Positions 9,212 through 16,230 of a stretch of 16,230 bases of DNA are shown piece by piece. The notes below the pieces were generated by a model, which was not told where the DNA came from, made no database searches, and saw only the letters and a list, made by a program, of their open reading frames with translations. The stretch's first letter is position 1. Each line of letters opens with the position of its first letter. This stretch comes from Stemphylium vesicarium (lineage: Eukaryota; Ascomycota; Dothideomycetes; Pleosporales; Pleosporaceae). Both the position numbers and the translations under genes were made by a program. The stretch covers positions 1 through 16,230 of the forward strand of contig QXCR01000409.1 in NCBI GenBank assembly GCA_004380135.1, in the 5' to 3' direction.

Positions 9212-10745
9212 TTACTCAACATTATCTACAGATCCTTCGTACAACGTAGCTGCATCAGATTCAGAATCTTCTTCTGCATCTTTCTGACACGTACGAGCGT
9301 TGTGTCCAGTCCCCCCACAATTGCCACAGCGTCGTTGAGCTGGCTGGGTCCTTTCTTGACTACCTCTACTACCACCCTTCTTAGACGTCGTACGGGCAGC
9401 AGAAGCACTTTTAGCTACCTGCAACAAGCTTTGAGAAGCCTTCTTGAGCACTTATTGGTGATCGTACGAAGGATTCCCTTATAAGCTTTGACTGCGATCC
9501 AAATTCGTACGTATTGCTTGGTGTTCTGGACTGCCAGGGCGTTTCTGGTAGGGCAACTGGTGGTGGCGTACGAAGACGAACCTCAAGGCGATCAAGGACC
9601 CTCTGCGCGTTGATAGGAACTAGTCCTGCTGCCTCAAAGGCCTTTTTACAGTTCTCGTACGTAAACACGTCAAAAAACGCGTCCTTAAAGGCAGGGAGGA
9701 AGCCTTCTTTGTTAATATGGTAGACGCGTCGGCGTGCCAAGTCTCGTACGCGTTGGGAGTACTTCAGCTTTAACGGCGAAAAGCATACCACGTCAAGTGG
9801 CTGAAGTATGTGCGATGAGTGAGCAGGCATACAGAGGGTCAGGATCTTTCGTACGAGGCAGTAGTCCTTGAAATCCTGGTTGAGGTGGCTCTCATGGCCA
9901 TCTAAGATGAGCAGCCTGTACGACCCCACCTGACGCGACTTTGTATGCTCATCAAAGTGCTTTAACCACTCAAGACCAAGCTGATTGTTTGTCCAGCCAT
10001 TCTGAGATACAGAGAGCTTCCAGTCGTACGGTATTGAAGCCTCCTCGTACCATGCTGAGATGTGGACGCGTCCCTTGTAGATGATGAAGGGCGGGGTCGC
10101 GTACCCAGCAGCGCAGATACTCTGGATGACTGTAACCCACTCGCGATCGCCTGGCTGGACAAGGTTTGGTCTCGTACGACGCTCTGAACCTGTGACTACT
10201 TTCATTGAGCCGATAACGCCCATCTGGAAGCCTGTCTCATCGAAGTTGTGGATGTCATCGTCAAGGACCCCATACTTGGCTTTTGTCTCTCGTACGAGCT
10301 CGAACCAGGCGCTGATAACCTCTGGGTCTTCCTGGAGTATCCTCTGGCGATCCTTCGCTCGGTTAAAGGCCATCTTGAGCTCCTCTGTACGCTGAACAAA
10401 GCGCTCTGCCCAGTTTTTGCCAACAGGTGTCCCCCCACGTACGGCTAGTAGTTTATCTGCGATATCTGCTACCTCACAAAGCCGGGGGGCAAATCCTCTC
10501 GCGTCTAGGTCAAGTATGTATCGTACGACAGTTTGCTCCTCTGTTACAGTAAGCTTTGAGATTCCAGGCCGTGTTTGGCGTCGATTTGTGATTCCGTGAA
10601 GCCGATCAGAGAGCCGCTGATGTTGTACGCTAAAGGCTGCAGCAGCGCGTCGCAGGCTCTTGAATTGGCCTAAGTTATAGGCCTGAAGAGCAAGATCAAT
10701 TCTGCCTTCTTCGTACGATGAGTTAGGCTTGTTTTGAGATTGCAT
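9212..10745 (-). pseudogene. DDE_1 pogo transposase of innermost element, tail frameshifted
   Basis: The main frame runs from ATG 10745 to a stop at 9411 (444 residues). It has a psq-type helix-turn-helix (about 14-50), a Tc5/CENP-B-type region (about 65-125) and DDE_1 with D169 (NFDETGF), D282 (LILDGHESH) and D318 (LQPLDVVCFSPLK), 35 residues between the last two. The LRTPPP and SNTYEFGSQSKLIRE tail blocks follow. The frame then ends early. The expected tail continues in another frame from about 9450 to 9212, with KKASQSLLQVAKSASAA, a Lys/Arg-rich stretch, the zinc knuckle CGNCGGTGHNARTC and an acidic end. One frameshift between about 9430 and 9450 explains this. The catalytic domain is intact, so activity with a shortened tail cannot be excluded. 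The outer relic has a longer tail here, so a small deletion may accompany the shift. Confidence 0.9.
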
Positions 10746-10753
10746 TGCACTTC

Positions 10754-10825
10754 GTACGTGGTGTTCGCGATGCCAAGAAAAAGTGGCCGGCTCACTGGGG
10801 TGGCCGGCTCACTGGTGCTTTACGT
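10754..10825 (-). repeat. Right 72-bp terminal inverted repeat of the innermost element
   Basis: Partner of 9129-9200 with 70 of 72 bases matching. Both copies of the 14-bp internal direct repeat are intact on this side. Confidence 0.93.
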
Positions 10826-12542
10826 TATCGCGCGGGCAGTCTCCTCAGCCTTCGCAGCCCTCGCCATCGCGGCGGCCTCACGCTCTCGCTGTCGTCGCGC
10901 CTTTGTCTCCTCGGCCATGGCTTTTTTGTAGGCTGTTGCCGCCGCCTTGATCTCTCTATCGCGAGTTTTCTGGAGTAGTAGCTGCTCGGCTTCGTCTTGT
11001 TTCGCGGCCTCGCGCTCCCGGGGAGCTGCGAGACTTCGAGGACTCCAGAATTGAGCGCCACCTTGCTCCCAAGTGTCCTGATCAAGCTCCATAGTCTTGC
11101 TCTGCTTCATACGCTTGTTTCTGGCCAAAAGCGCAGTCGTGAGGGCCTCGTTTTCGGCGTGAAGCAGCTCGTTTCGAGTCTGAAGTCCGTGAAGTGCAAC
11201 CGCGAGACGTTTAGCTTCAGAACTCGACGTTTCCGACACCGCAGAAGCCCAAATCTTTCGGAGCTCTTTCCAGCTATCGCCGTCGCCATTGTCCCCAATT
11301 TGTGGGCTCCCATCGCGCTCCGAAGTGGTGGTGGTGAAGCGCTTCAGGACAACCTGCGCATCCATCGGCCAGACGCCTGTAGCTTCAAAGCTCTTCTGGA
11401 TGAGATCTGGCCTCATTGTTGTGCCCCAGGACTCCCAAAAGATCGAAAAGAAGTCGCGTTTCGAGACTCTAGTAAGCCCTAGCGATCGTTGAAGATGGCG
11501 ATCGAGTTCTGAAGAGTAGTGCTTCGCGAGAGGCGCGAAAACGACGACATCGAGCGGCTGGAGACTGTGGGTTGCGTGCGGGGGGAACACGGACAGGAGG
11601 ATTCGATGGCCGTCGCAAAACTCGATAAATTCGCGCGTTACGTGGCTGCCGTGACCGTCGACGATGAGGAGACGGTAATCGCGACCTGCGGAGTCCTTCG
11701 AACAGCGCTGAAAGACGTTCTGAAGCCAGGATAATCCTATATCATTGTTAGTCCACCCGCTGGCTGAATTCGAGAAGAAAACCTGGTGTTTCTGGGCCTC
11801 CACGGCTTCAACCCAGCCCGATTGAATCCCAGAAACGCCCTGATAAATCAGAGCTGGCGGCAGTGCTTCCCCAGAAGCGCACACGCAAGCCAGCAGTGTA
11901 ATCCATTCTCTGTTACCATCCTGGACGGCCGCACGCGCTTCTTTTGATGCCCAAAGTGCCTTGGTGAACACTCTTTTGGCCGGTTTCGAGACGCCAACGA
12001 AGAAGCCCTTCTCGTCCATATTATACGTATTTTCTGGCCGAATCTTGTAGTACTGCATCCTAGAGTGAAGCATCTCGAAGTAGAGCTTGTACTTGAACGG
12101 GCTGTCGGCTAGGTGTCGCTGTCGGTCAATTCTAGGGCTCCATTTGAGTGTAATCGCGTCCTTGTGACGATGAAGGAAGCGCGAAACCCAGCTCTGGGAA
12201 ACGCTACATTTCGCGATTGAACTAGCGAAATTTTGTACCATCTCTCGCGTCGGTGGCAACCCTCTTCTTGTGCATTTTTCGATATATATCACGAGCTCCT
12301 CTTCTTGTTGTGGGCTGAGAGACTGGCGATCGCGCGCGGCGGCTGCATTTGGGCGTGTTTTCATCTGATGCCGCCGCGACAGCGTCGTTCGGTCGCAACC
12401 CCATCTTTTTGCAACTTCGCGATAGTTAAAAGACGCGCCGTCTTCACGCGATTCAATATCTTCAATCGCTTTCTGAATCGGGTTCATGGTGGTGGAGTTA
12501 TGACGCGTTGAAGGTTCGGACGATTATATTGTTTTGGTGTTC

Positions 12543-12587
12543 GGGTGGCTCATCGGCTGAACTGGCTCACCTAGCGCCCGATTACTG
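12543..12587 (-). repeat. Right 45-bp terminal inverted repeat of the middle element
   Basis: Perfect partner of 8999-9043, followed by the TA target duplication at 12588-12589. Confidence 0.93.
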
Positions 12588-12589
12588 TA

Positions 12590-12720
12590 CTGTAGTTTGA
12601 CTAGGTAAGCGTCACCCTCGCGCTGCCTGTCATGGCACGATCGGAACGCTGCAGGTCAAGCATGGAAGGAATCGACGAACTGCATTTACAGTACACCTCG
12701 CTCGTACCTGGCTGTGCCTC
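12590..12720 (-). pseudogene. Probable N-terminal continuation of the outer pogo relic
   Basis: Removing the middle element and one TA joins this minus-strand stretch to 8998, and the frame then reads SQTTVRKLT, matching the position of RPGISKLT in the innermost copy. Further upstream a neighbouring frame gives QF...AAF and RQREG, resembling the helix-turn-helix start of that copy (QFKSLRRAAAAF, DRLHG). Stops and frame changes are present, so the match is weak away from the junction. No start codon or terminal inverted repeat could be fixed to the right. Confidence 0.5.
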
Positions 12721-12798
12721 GGGTATTACAATACCACAAGGTACTTTGCGAGCTCGGGTATTGCGCACTGTGGGTGTCGCATTCTCTGTAGTGCTGAT

Positions 12799-13290
12799 GT
12801 GAAGCTCCCAGTCGTGATGTCGCGCGTCGAACCCTCACACGGTCACATCGTGAAATCAGGTCAGACTGCGATAAAACTAGCAGCAGTAAATGAGCTTGGT
12901 ACTGATAGCGATACAACGCTCGATCTTCTCCAGGAAGCTCGTAAGCGTCGCCAGTGGGTCGCCGCTAGTACGGCGTCTACGCGAGGAACGAAGCGCGCAA
13001 GAGTCACCTCTGACCTCGATCAGTTTATAGCTAGGACTAATAAGGCTGATGGAGATGTTGATGACCCTCTAGAGTGGTGGATTCGCCATGCACCTGACTA
13101 TCCTGTGCTCTCTAAGATGGCGTTTGATCTGTTTAATTGTCCTGCAATGAGTGCTGAGTGTGAGCGGGTACTTTCACAGACGAAGAAGGTCATCACGGAT
13201 GAACGGAATCGGCTCAATTCAGGGACTGTGGCGGCAACTGAGTGTCAAAAGCACCTCCTTCGAACTGGTATGCTCCTGCAGGTGAGTATA
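12799..13290 (+). pseudogene. hAT transposase fragment, C-terminal dimerisation domain
   Basis: Plus-strand frame containing the hAT C-terminal dimerisation signature. DPLEWW comes first, then YPVLSKMAFDLFNCPAMSAECERV, written here in part as LSKMAFDLF and SAECERVLSQ, then KKVITDERNRL and a terminal ECQKHLLRTGML. In full-length hAT transposases (usually 600-800 residues) this block is the last 100 or so; the zinc finger and catalytic parts are absent to the left, where the outer pogo relic and its nest lie. Homology is clear only from about 13020; the first 70 codons are unassigned. The usual stop after GML is lost, so the frame runs on to 13446. It is a truncated, nonfunctional copy. Confidence 0.85.
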
Positions 13291-13425
13291 GATATCAAAT
13301 CGGGAAATTCTATCGAGCAATGTCAACCAACCAAGCAAGGTAAAAGATTCTCGTCAGCCAAGTCAAGTAAGAGGATCGATTTTTGGTTTACTTGGTTGAT
13401 AGACACACTGGTTGCCATTGCACTG
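13291..13425 (+). mobile_element. Terminal region of the hAT element
   Basis: Follows the transposase fragment and is rich in related short words in both orientations (CAACCAAGCAAGG, GCCAAGTCAAGTAAG, TTTACTTGGTTGAT), as in hAT subterminal regions. The likely outer end is ...CCATTGCACTG at 13425, that is, a terminal repeat beginning CAGTGCAATGG. TGTTGCGA (13426-13433) would be the 8-bp target copy. The other end of the element is not in the window, so the boundary is inferred. Confidence 0.5.
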
Positions 13426-14280
13426 TGTTGCGACACAAGTTCCTAGGGCACCACCCGGGTGGTTCCTCCGGAACACATAAGCCTTCTCAGCGCCGTATAT
13501 CCTTTCCGAAACTGCGACGGCCAGCATGTCGCCAACAGCCATGGCCACGATTGTGCTGGTAGTCGGTGCCCCAACACCAAAGCTTTCCTCTTCACTCTCG
13601 CGTACTGGTGCAGACAACGGTATCCCGATGCCCCTGCCATCCTTACGTCCTTCACCTTCCTCTTCGTTCTCTCCCAGACCTGGGCCAAGCACTTGTCGTC
13701 CCATGAGTAACGGGCACGTGCTCGCATCCGTATGCCCAGTTAGCGCGATGATAGGCACCTTGGGCGCGACATGCGGCAGCACATTGAGTAGCTCCCTGGT
13801 GCATCCACTAAAGCTAACAAACAACAAGACATCCACGTCTCTCACCACACCAAGATCGCCATGCACAGCTTCAGCAGCATGGAGAAACACAGCGCTCACG
13901 CCCAAACTGTTGAGCGTCGCTACGAGCTTGCGTGCGATGTGCCCGCTCTTGCCTATGCCGCATACAACTACTTTCCCACCATGTGCATGCACGCGTGCGA
14001 TTACACGAACTGCTGCCAACAGCATGCGGCGCACAGGCACAGAGTTTGTATAGAGTTGTGCGACGTGTGTAATGGCGGCCGCCTCGACGGCGAGGACACG
14101 AAGTGCGCGGGCAAGGATCGTATTGTGAGAGAGGGTGTGGTCGTCTGTGAAGGCGAGTCCTGTGGTACTACTCACTACCCCGCTAAGAGACTCATAAGTA
14201 GCCTTGGTGGCAGCGGCTATCGACGTCGTTGGGCTGGAGGGTTGGGGTTGTGGAGCCATAGTGGATTTGGTCGCTGTCAT
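13363..14280 (-). CDS. SIS-domain sugar-phosphate isomerase, KpsF/GutQ-like, tail altered
   Basis: Single exon, 305 residues, starting at ATG 14280. It has a low-complexity N-terminus, a helical lead-in (about 52-98), then a SIS fold of the KpsF/KdsD/GutQ type: GKVVVCGIGKSG (102-113), FLHAAEAVHGDLG (132-144), VSFSGCTREL (155-164) and IIALTGHTDAS. A glycine/glutamate-rich insert (about 196-237) follows, then APTTSTIVAMAVGD (238-251) and RRNHPGGALG (271-280). Bacterial relatives interconvert ketose and aldose phosphates such as ribulose 5-phosphate and arabinose 5-phosphate; they continue into two CBS domains, absent here. The fungal substrate is not established from sequence. The last 25 residues do not look like the family and mostly come from the end of the adjacent hAT element, which also provides the stop at 13363. 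The conserved domain is complete, so the enzyme may work, but the original C-terminus is probably lost. Confidence 0.88.
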   Translation of the reverse strand: MTATKSTMAPQPQPSSPTTSIAAATKATYESLSGVVSSTTGLAFTDDHTLSHNTILARALRVLAVEAAAITHVAQLYTNSVPVRRMLLAAVRVIARVHAHGGKVVVCGIGKSGHIARKLVATLNSLGVSAVFLHAAEAVHGDLGVVRDVDVLLFVSFSGCTRELLNVLPHVAPKVPIIALTGHTDASTCPLLMGRQVLGPGLGENEEEGEGRKDGRGIGIPLSAPVRESEEESFGVGAPTTSTIVAMAVGDMLAVAVSERIYGAEKAYVFRRNHPGGALGTCVATQCNGNQCVYQPSKPKIDPLT

Positions 14281-14494
14281 GGGACAGCTATGTCTTTCCC
14301 TTGCTTTCTTTTTCTATGCGCAATCTTAATAGGCTCTCCATCTGGCCGTTTTTTTCCCGGAGAAATTGAGATCTCAATGCCTACTAGTGCTACGGCAGTC
14401 CCTTGTTTTACCATGGGTGGGTCTTCCTATTGTCTGCTGCACCACGGAACACCTCGGAAGCGGCAAAACACGTCCCAAGACCACAACTGGGGTC
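14281..14494. promoter_or_regulatory. Upstream region of the SIS-domain gene
   Basis: No coding signal. Pyrimidine-rich on the plus strand next to the gene start (14297-14313). It presumably holds the promoter of the minus-strand SIS-domain gene; no defined box is recognised. The fold-back MITE at 14495 marks its far side. Confidence 0.35.
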
Positions 14495-14636
14495 ACGTCC
14501 GTTCCTGCGTGCCCAGAAAATCTGTGAGCCGAAAACCACCAATTAGATCGCAAGCGTCATAGAGAAGTCCATGATCCTTTCGATCCGATTGGTGGTTTTC
14601 GGCACATAGGGTTTCTCGGCACGTAGAGACGGACGT
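14495..14636. mobile_element. 142-bp fold-back MITE
   Basis: Two 60-bp arms (14495-14554 and 14577-14636) are inverted copies with roughly a dozen mismatches, around a 22-nt spacer. The best block is GCCGAAAACCACCAAT (14528-14543) against its reverse complement at 14587-14602. The outer ends read ACGTCCGT. TA follows the right end (14637-14638) but the left flank is TC, so a pogo/Tc1-type origin is only possible. No coding capacity. Confidence 0.78.
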
Positions 14637-14757
14637 TATCGCGTGCGGCGGATAGTCCTTAATTAGCGGTGCACCCCTTTGTTTAAAGTCCGCAAGGCAT
14701 ATTTTCAGTCGCAATTAACTCAATCTCACTCAGCTTTGGACGCATTTTCTGCACAAT

Positions 14758-15535
14758 CATGCCTGGCCTGGCTGACGTGGCAACTAGCCGGCGCGTTGCG
14801 GATGCATCGTTCCGCGCTGCCTCACCACTGCCCCTATAGCTCAATGATGCACTAACGGTTGAGGAGGCCCCTGCGGAAGTAGACAGAACAGATTCAGACG
14901 GCGACATTTTGTACACAAAGCTGGCCGGTAAACACGGTGTGCGGCGATCTACGCTGTCGCGGAGGGTTCACGCGTCCTGTGCAGACGAGGGACTCTATCG
15001 GCACGCCATGCACCCACGCGATGAGGCAGGGCTCGGACGGTACGCCAGAGGAATCACAGGGCGACTCCTAATGTCCACAAGGCAGACGATCAGGAGTATC
15101 ACAGGCTCAATACCCTGAAGAGAGCCTGGCGATAGCTAGGTTACGCACTTCCTCCATCGCAACAAAGACACGCTTATCATGACCTGGGCCACCCCCATGT
15201 AGGGTAGCCGCCACTAGGCCAATTCTAATGGAAAGAATCGCTTGTCATTGACTCAACGTAAGCTAGAGCCTGACCACGCATGCAACATAGATAGGAAGAG
15301 CTTCGCTATTAGGGTCATAGGAAGGAGCAAAAGGGTCTTTGATAAGCAGCTGTACGACAATAATAGTGAGTGGATTGCACTTCTAGCTTGCACAAGTGGA
15401 GATGGTACCGCTCTTCCACTAAACACCACCTACGCGGCAACTAGAAGAGCAGTACAGACAATCTAGGTATACAGAACATTCCGTTTTACGTCCCAAGGTA
15501 GCCATACCATAGCTATGTTACTGTAGTCATGTGAA
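14758..15535 (+). pseudogene. Decayed pogo transposase, N-terminal half
   Basis: Plus strand. After a possible start at 14758 it reads a helix-turn-helix (KLAGKHGVRRSTLSRRVH, about 14919-14972) and the RRG-type DNA-binding region in decayed form. Then come THFLHRNKDTL (about 15146-15178), NIDRKSF (the NMDEKGF catalytic block with its Asp kept but changed around it), GRSKRVFDKQLY, SEWIALLACTSGDGTALP and a fading WTNND-region match to about 15535. Stops at several points (for example TAG after PGDS where Trp is expected) and frame changes show it is dead; the second and third catalytic Asps are missing. It belongs to the same subtype as the middle element (psq HTH plus NMDEKGF) rather than the zinc-knuckle copies. 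A possible terminus is the GCGGTGCACCCC at about 14666-14677, preceded by TA. Confidence 0.8.
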
Positions 15536-15553
15536 GGTCAACAGTATACTAGT

Positions 15554-15601
15554 AGAAAAAGAAAGAAAAAGAAAGAAAAAGAAAGAAAAAGAAAGAAAAA
15601 A
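15554..15601 (+). repeat. 10-bp-unit purine microsatellite
   Basis: GAAAGAAAAA repeated four times exactly (15561-15600), with a partial unit before it. Purely purine on the plus strand. Confidence 0.95.
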
Positions 15602-15822
15602 GCTCGATGCACCACCGCGTGCCTGTCCACCAGGCCAATTAGTACATACTTTGCTTTAGTAGCAACTTCTAGGAGCTTCCCTTAGAAACAGTTTACTTCA
15701 ATTGTATTCGCTGTTTCCTAATTGCCATGCTTCGCAGAAAGGTGACTAAGCTTGGAATGCGACAGATGGTTCAGTCCGCGTTTAGGAAAGGCTCCTCCTG
15801 TTTGTGTACTATGGCCAAATAA
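15602..15822. other. Short intergenic region / 3' flank of the right-hand ferric reductase
   Basis: No gene seen. It lies between the microsatellite and the stop codon of the minus-strand ferric reductase, and probably includes its 3' untranslated region. Confidence 0.4.
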
Positions 15823-16230
15823 CTAACAGAAACCCTCTTCGTACCAGTCAACATCAGCACCCTGCCGTACCCAAGCCCCGCAGGCTTCACGAACATCCCG
15901 TCGCAGCCCACTTGGACCACAGCAGAAGATGGCTGAGGGCAACGACCCCAGAATCTGACGATCCAACCAGTCATCTACAATTTGTTCCCAGTCTGGCCTG
16001 CCGCTCGTCACCAACTCTTTTCTTATCTGAGCGTGTGGCTTAGTTGTTTGGAGCTCCATGTCTAAACCTTCGTGCCTACTCTGTGGAGCGGGCCGTGTCA
16101 CGAACATCTTGATAATCTCAGGATTTGCACACGTGTTCTCGAAGACGTTGAGGACGGTCTCGAGTTCGACTTGGGTTTTCATTACCAAAACTAGCTGTAT
16201 CCTACAGCCTGGCGTATCGCGGTGTGCTGT
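15823..16230 (-). CDS. Second ferric reductase, C-terminal NAD-binding part (partial)
   Basis: Open minus-strand frame reaching the window edge. It reads the end of a FRE-family NAD-binding domain: IQLVLVMKTQVELETVL (the strand and helix that in relatives read as VRFVWVV...), KMFVTRP, SGRPDWEQIVDDW, then IFCCGPSGLRRDVREA and a terminal DWYEEGFC. The CCGP motif and the D-W-Y-E-E ending match the role of FCCGP and FWYDETFGW in the reductase at 4016-5972, but the sequences are quite different, so it is a diverged paralogue rather than a recent duplicate. An internal ATG at 16188 is not the true start; the gene continues to the right of the window. The last residues are FC-stop where relatives have FGW, so the terminal aromatic residue is missing. 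Confidence 0.85.
   Translation of the reverse strand, partial: TAHRDTPGCRIQLVLVMKTQVELETVLNVFENTCANPEIIKMFVTRPAPQSRHEGLDMELQTTKPHAQIRKELVTSGRPDWEQIVDDWLDRQILGSLPSAIFCCGPSGLRRDVREACGAWVRQGADVDWYEEGFC

Larger units (their letters stand above)
9129..10825 (-). mobile_element. Complete pogo-type element (innermost of the nest)
   Basis: 1697 bp, bounded by 72-bp inverted repeats (9129-9200 and 10754-10825) that begin ACGTAAAGCACCAGTGAGCC and differ at only two positions (9163 and 9197). TA lies on both sides (9127-9128 and 10826-10827). It is inserted in the C-terminal coding region of the middle element's transposase and has one transposase gene on the minus strand. High repeat identity and the nesting make it the youngest insertion of the three. 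Confidence 0.94.
9052..12487 (-). pseudogene. DDE_1 pogo transposase of middle element, split by a later insertion
   Basis: DNA transposase of the pogo/Fot1 group, acting in the nucleus on the element's inverted repeats. The start is the ATG at 12487. A psq-type helix-turn-helix lies at about 20-45 (NYREVAKRWGCDRTTLSRRH) and a Tc5/CENP-B-type DNA-binding region at about 60-125. The DDE_1 catalytic Asps are D158 (NMDEKGF), D277 (IVDGHGSH) and D313 (LQPLDVV), with 35 residues between the last two. A basic/acidic Ala-rich, probably coiled-coil tail follows. The frame is open to 10828. There the 9129-10825 element enters at a TA and supplies an early TAA at 10820. Across the insertion, with one TA removed, the frame continues at 9128 and stops at TGA 9052-9054, giving 1737 nt (578 residues). 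So only the insertion breaks this gene, and the catalytic part remains open. Unlike its neighbours it has no zinc knuckle. Confidence 0.9.
8999..12587 (-). mobile_element. Complete pogo-type element (middle of the nest)
   Basis: Bounded by perfect 45-bp inverted repeats (8999-9043 and 12543-12587) starting CAGTAATCGGGCGCTAGGTG, with TA on both outer sides (8997-8998 and 12588-12589), the pogo/Tc1 target site. Without the element nested inside it at 9129-10825 and one TA copy it is about 1.89 kb. It carries one transposase gene on the minus strand. It lies inside the outer pogo relic: the flanks left and right can be read as one decayed transposase N-terminus. Confidence 0.93.

Noticed and set aside
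6748..12720. Outer relic inserted into the 6748-7330 pogo remnant, making a four-level nest
   Set aside because: The missing upstream part of that remnant is not found to the right of the nest, where hAT sequence lies instead, and no TA duplication or terminal repeat supports it.
13427..13433. TGTCGCA next to the hAT end, identical to the 7-bp end of the 149-bp insertion
   Set aside because: A given 7-mer is expected about twice in this window on both strands, and no other similarity extends from it.
1..16230. tRNA or rRNA genes, CRISPR arrays, bacterial operons
   Set aside because: No such structures were seen by eye, and the introns and protein families indicate a eukaryotic fungal genome.

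Overview
The window looks like nuclear DNA of a filamentous ascomycete, most likely a dothideomycete of Pleosporales type. The evidence is short spliceosomal introns (50-97 nt) with GTATGT donors, an AflR-like zinc-cluster regulator, ferric-reductase-type flavocytochromes, several Fot1/pogo-type DNA transposons, and C-to-T decay in CpA context like that left by RIP. The species assignment is inference from gene families; no marker gene is present.

Layout: (1) 51-1454, minus: a three-exon Zn2Cys6 transcription factor. (2) 1455-4015: about 2.5 kb with no convincing gene, apart from an exon-like open stretch near 3522-3892. (3) 4016-5972, plus: a two-exon ferric reductase of 634 residues. (4) 5973-6747: no gene seen. 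(5) 6748-13425: a transposon island. It holds a decayed pogo C-terminus (6748-7330) and an outer pogo transposase relic (7378-8998, continued weakly from 12590). That relic contains a 149-bp MITE-like insertion and a complete pogo-type element (8999-12587, 45-bp perfect terminal inverted repeats). Inside that element sits another pogo-type element (9129-10825, 72-bp repeats). A hAT transposase C-terminus with its terminal region closes the island. (6) 13363-14280, minus: a KpsF/GutQ-like SIS-domain sugar-phosphate isomerase gene whose last codons run into the hAT end. (7) 14495-14636: a fold-back MITE. (8) 14758-15535, plus: another decayed pogo transposase. (9) 15823-16230, minus: the C-terminus of a second ferric reductase, cut by the window edge.

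The insertion order can be read from the boundaries. The outer relic received the 45-bp-repeat element at a TA, and that element then received the 72-bp-repeat element at a TA. The outer relic has premature stops that all fit Gln codons hit by CpA-to-TpA change. The middle element's reading frame is open across the later insertion point. The innermost copy has almost identical repeats and one frameshift. The most unusual signals are the 15 copies of the palindrome CGTACG in the innermost element, in all three codon phases; a shared 17-bp-spaced TGAGCC pair in the repeats of both complete elements; and a small insertion with an unusual 5-bp target duplication.
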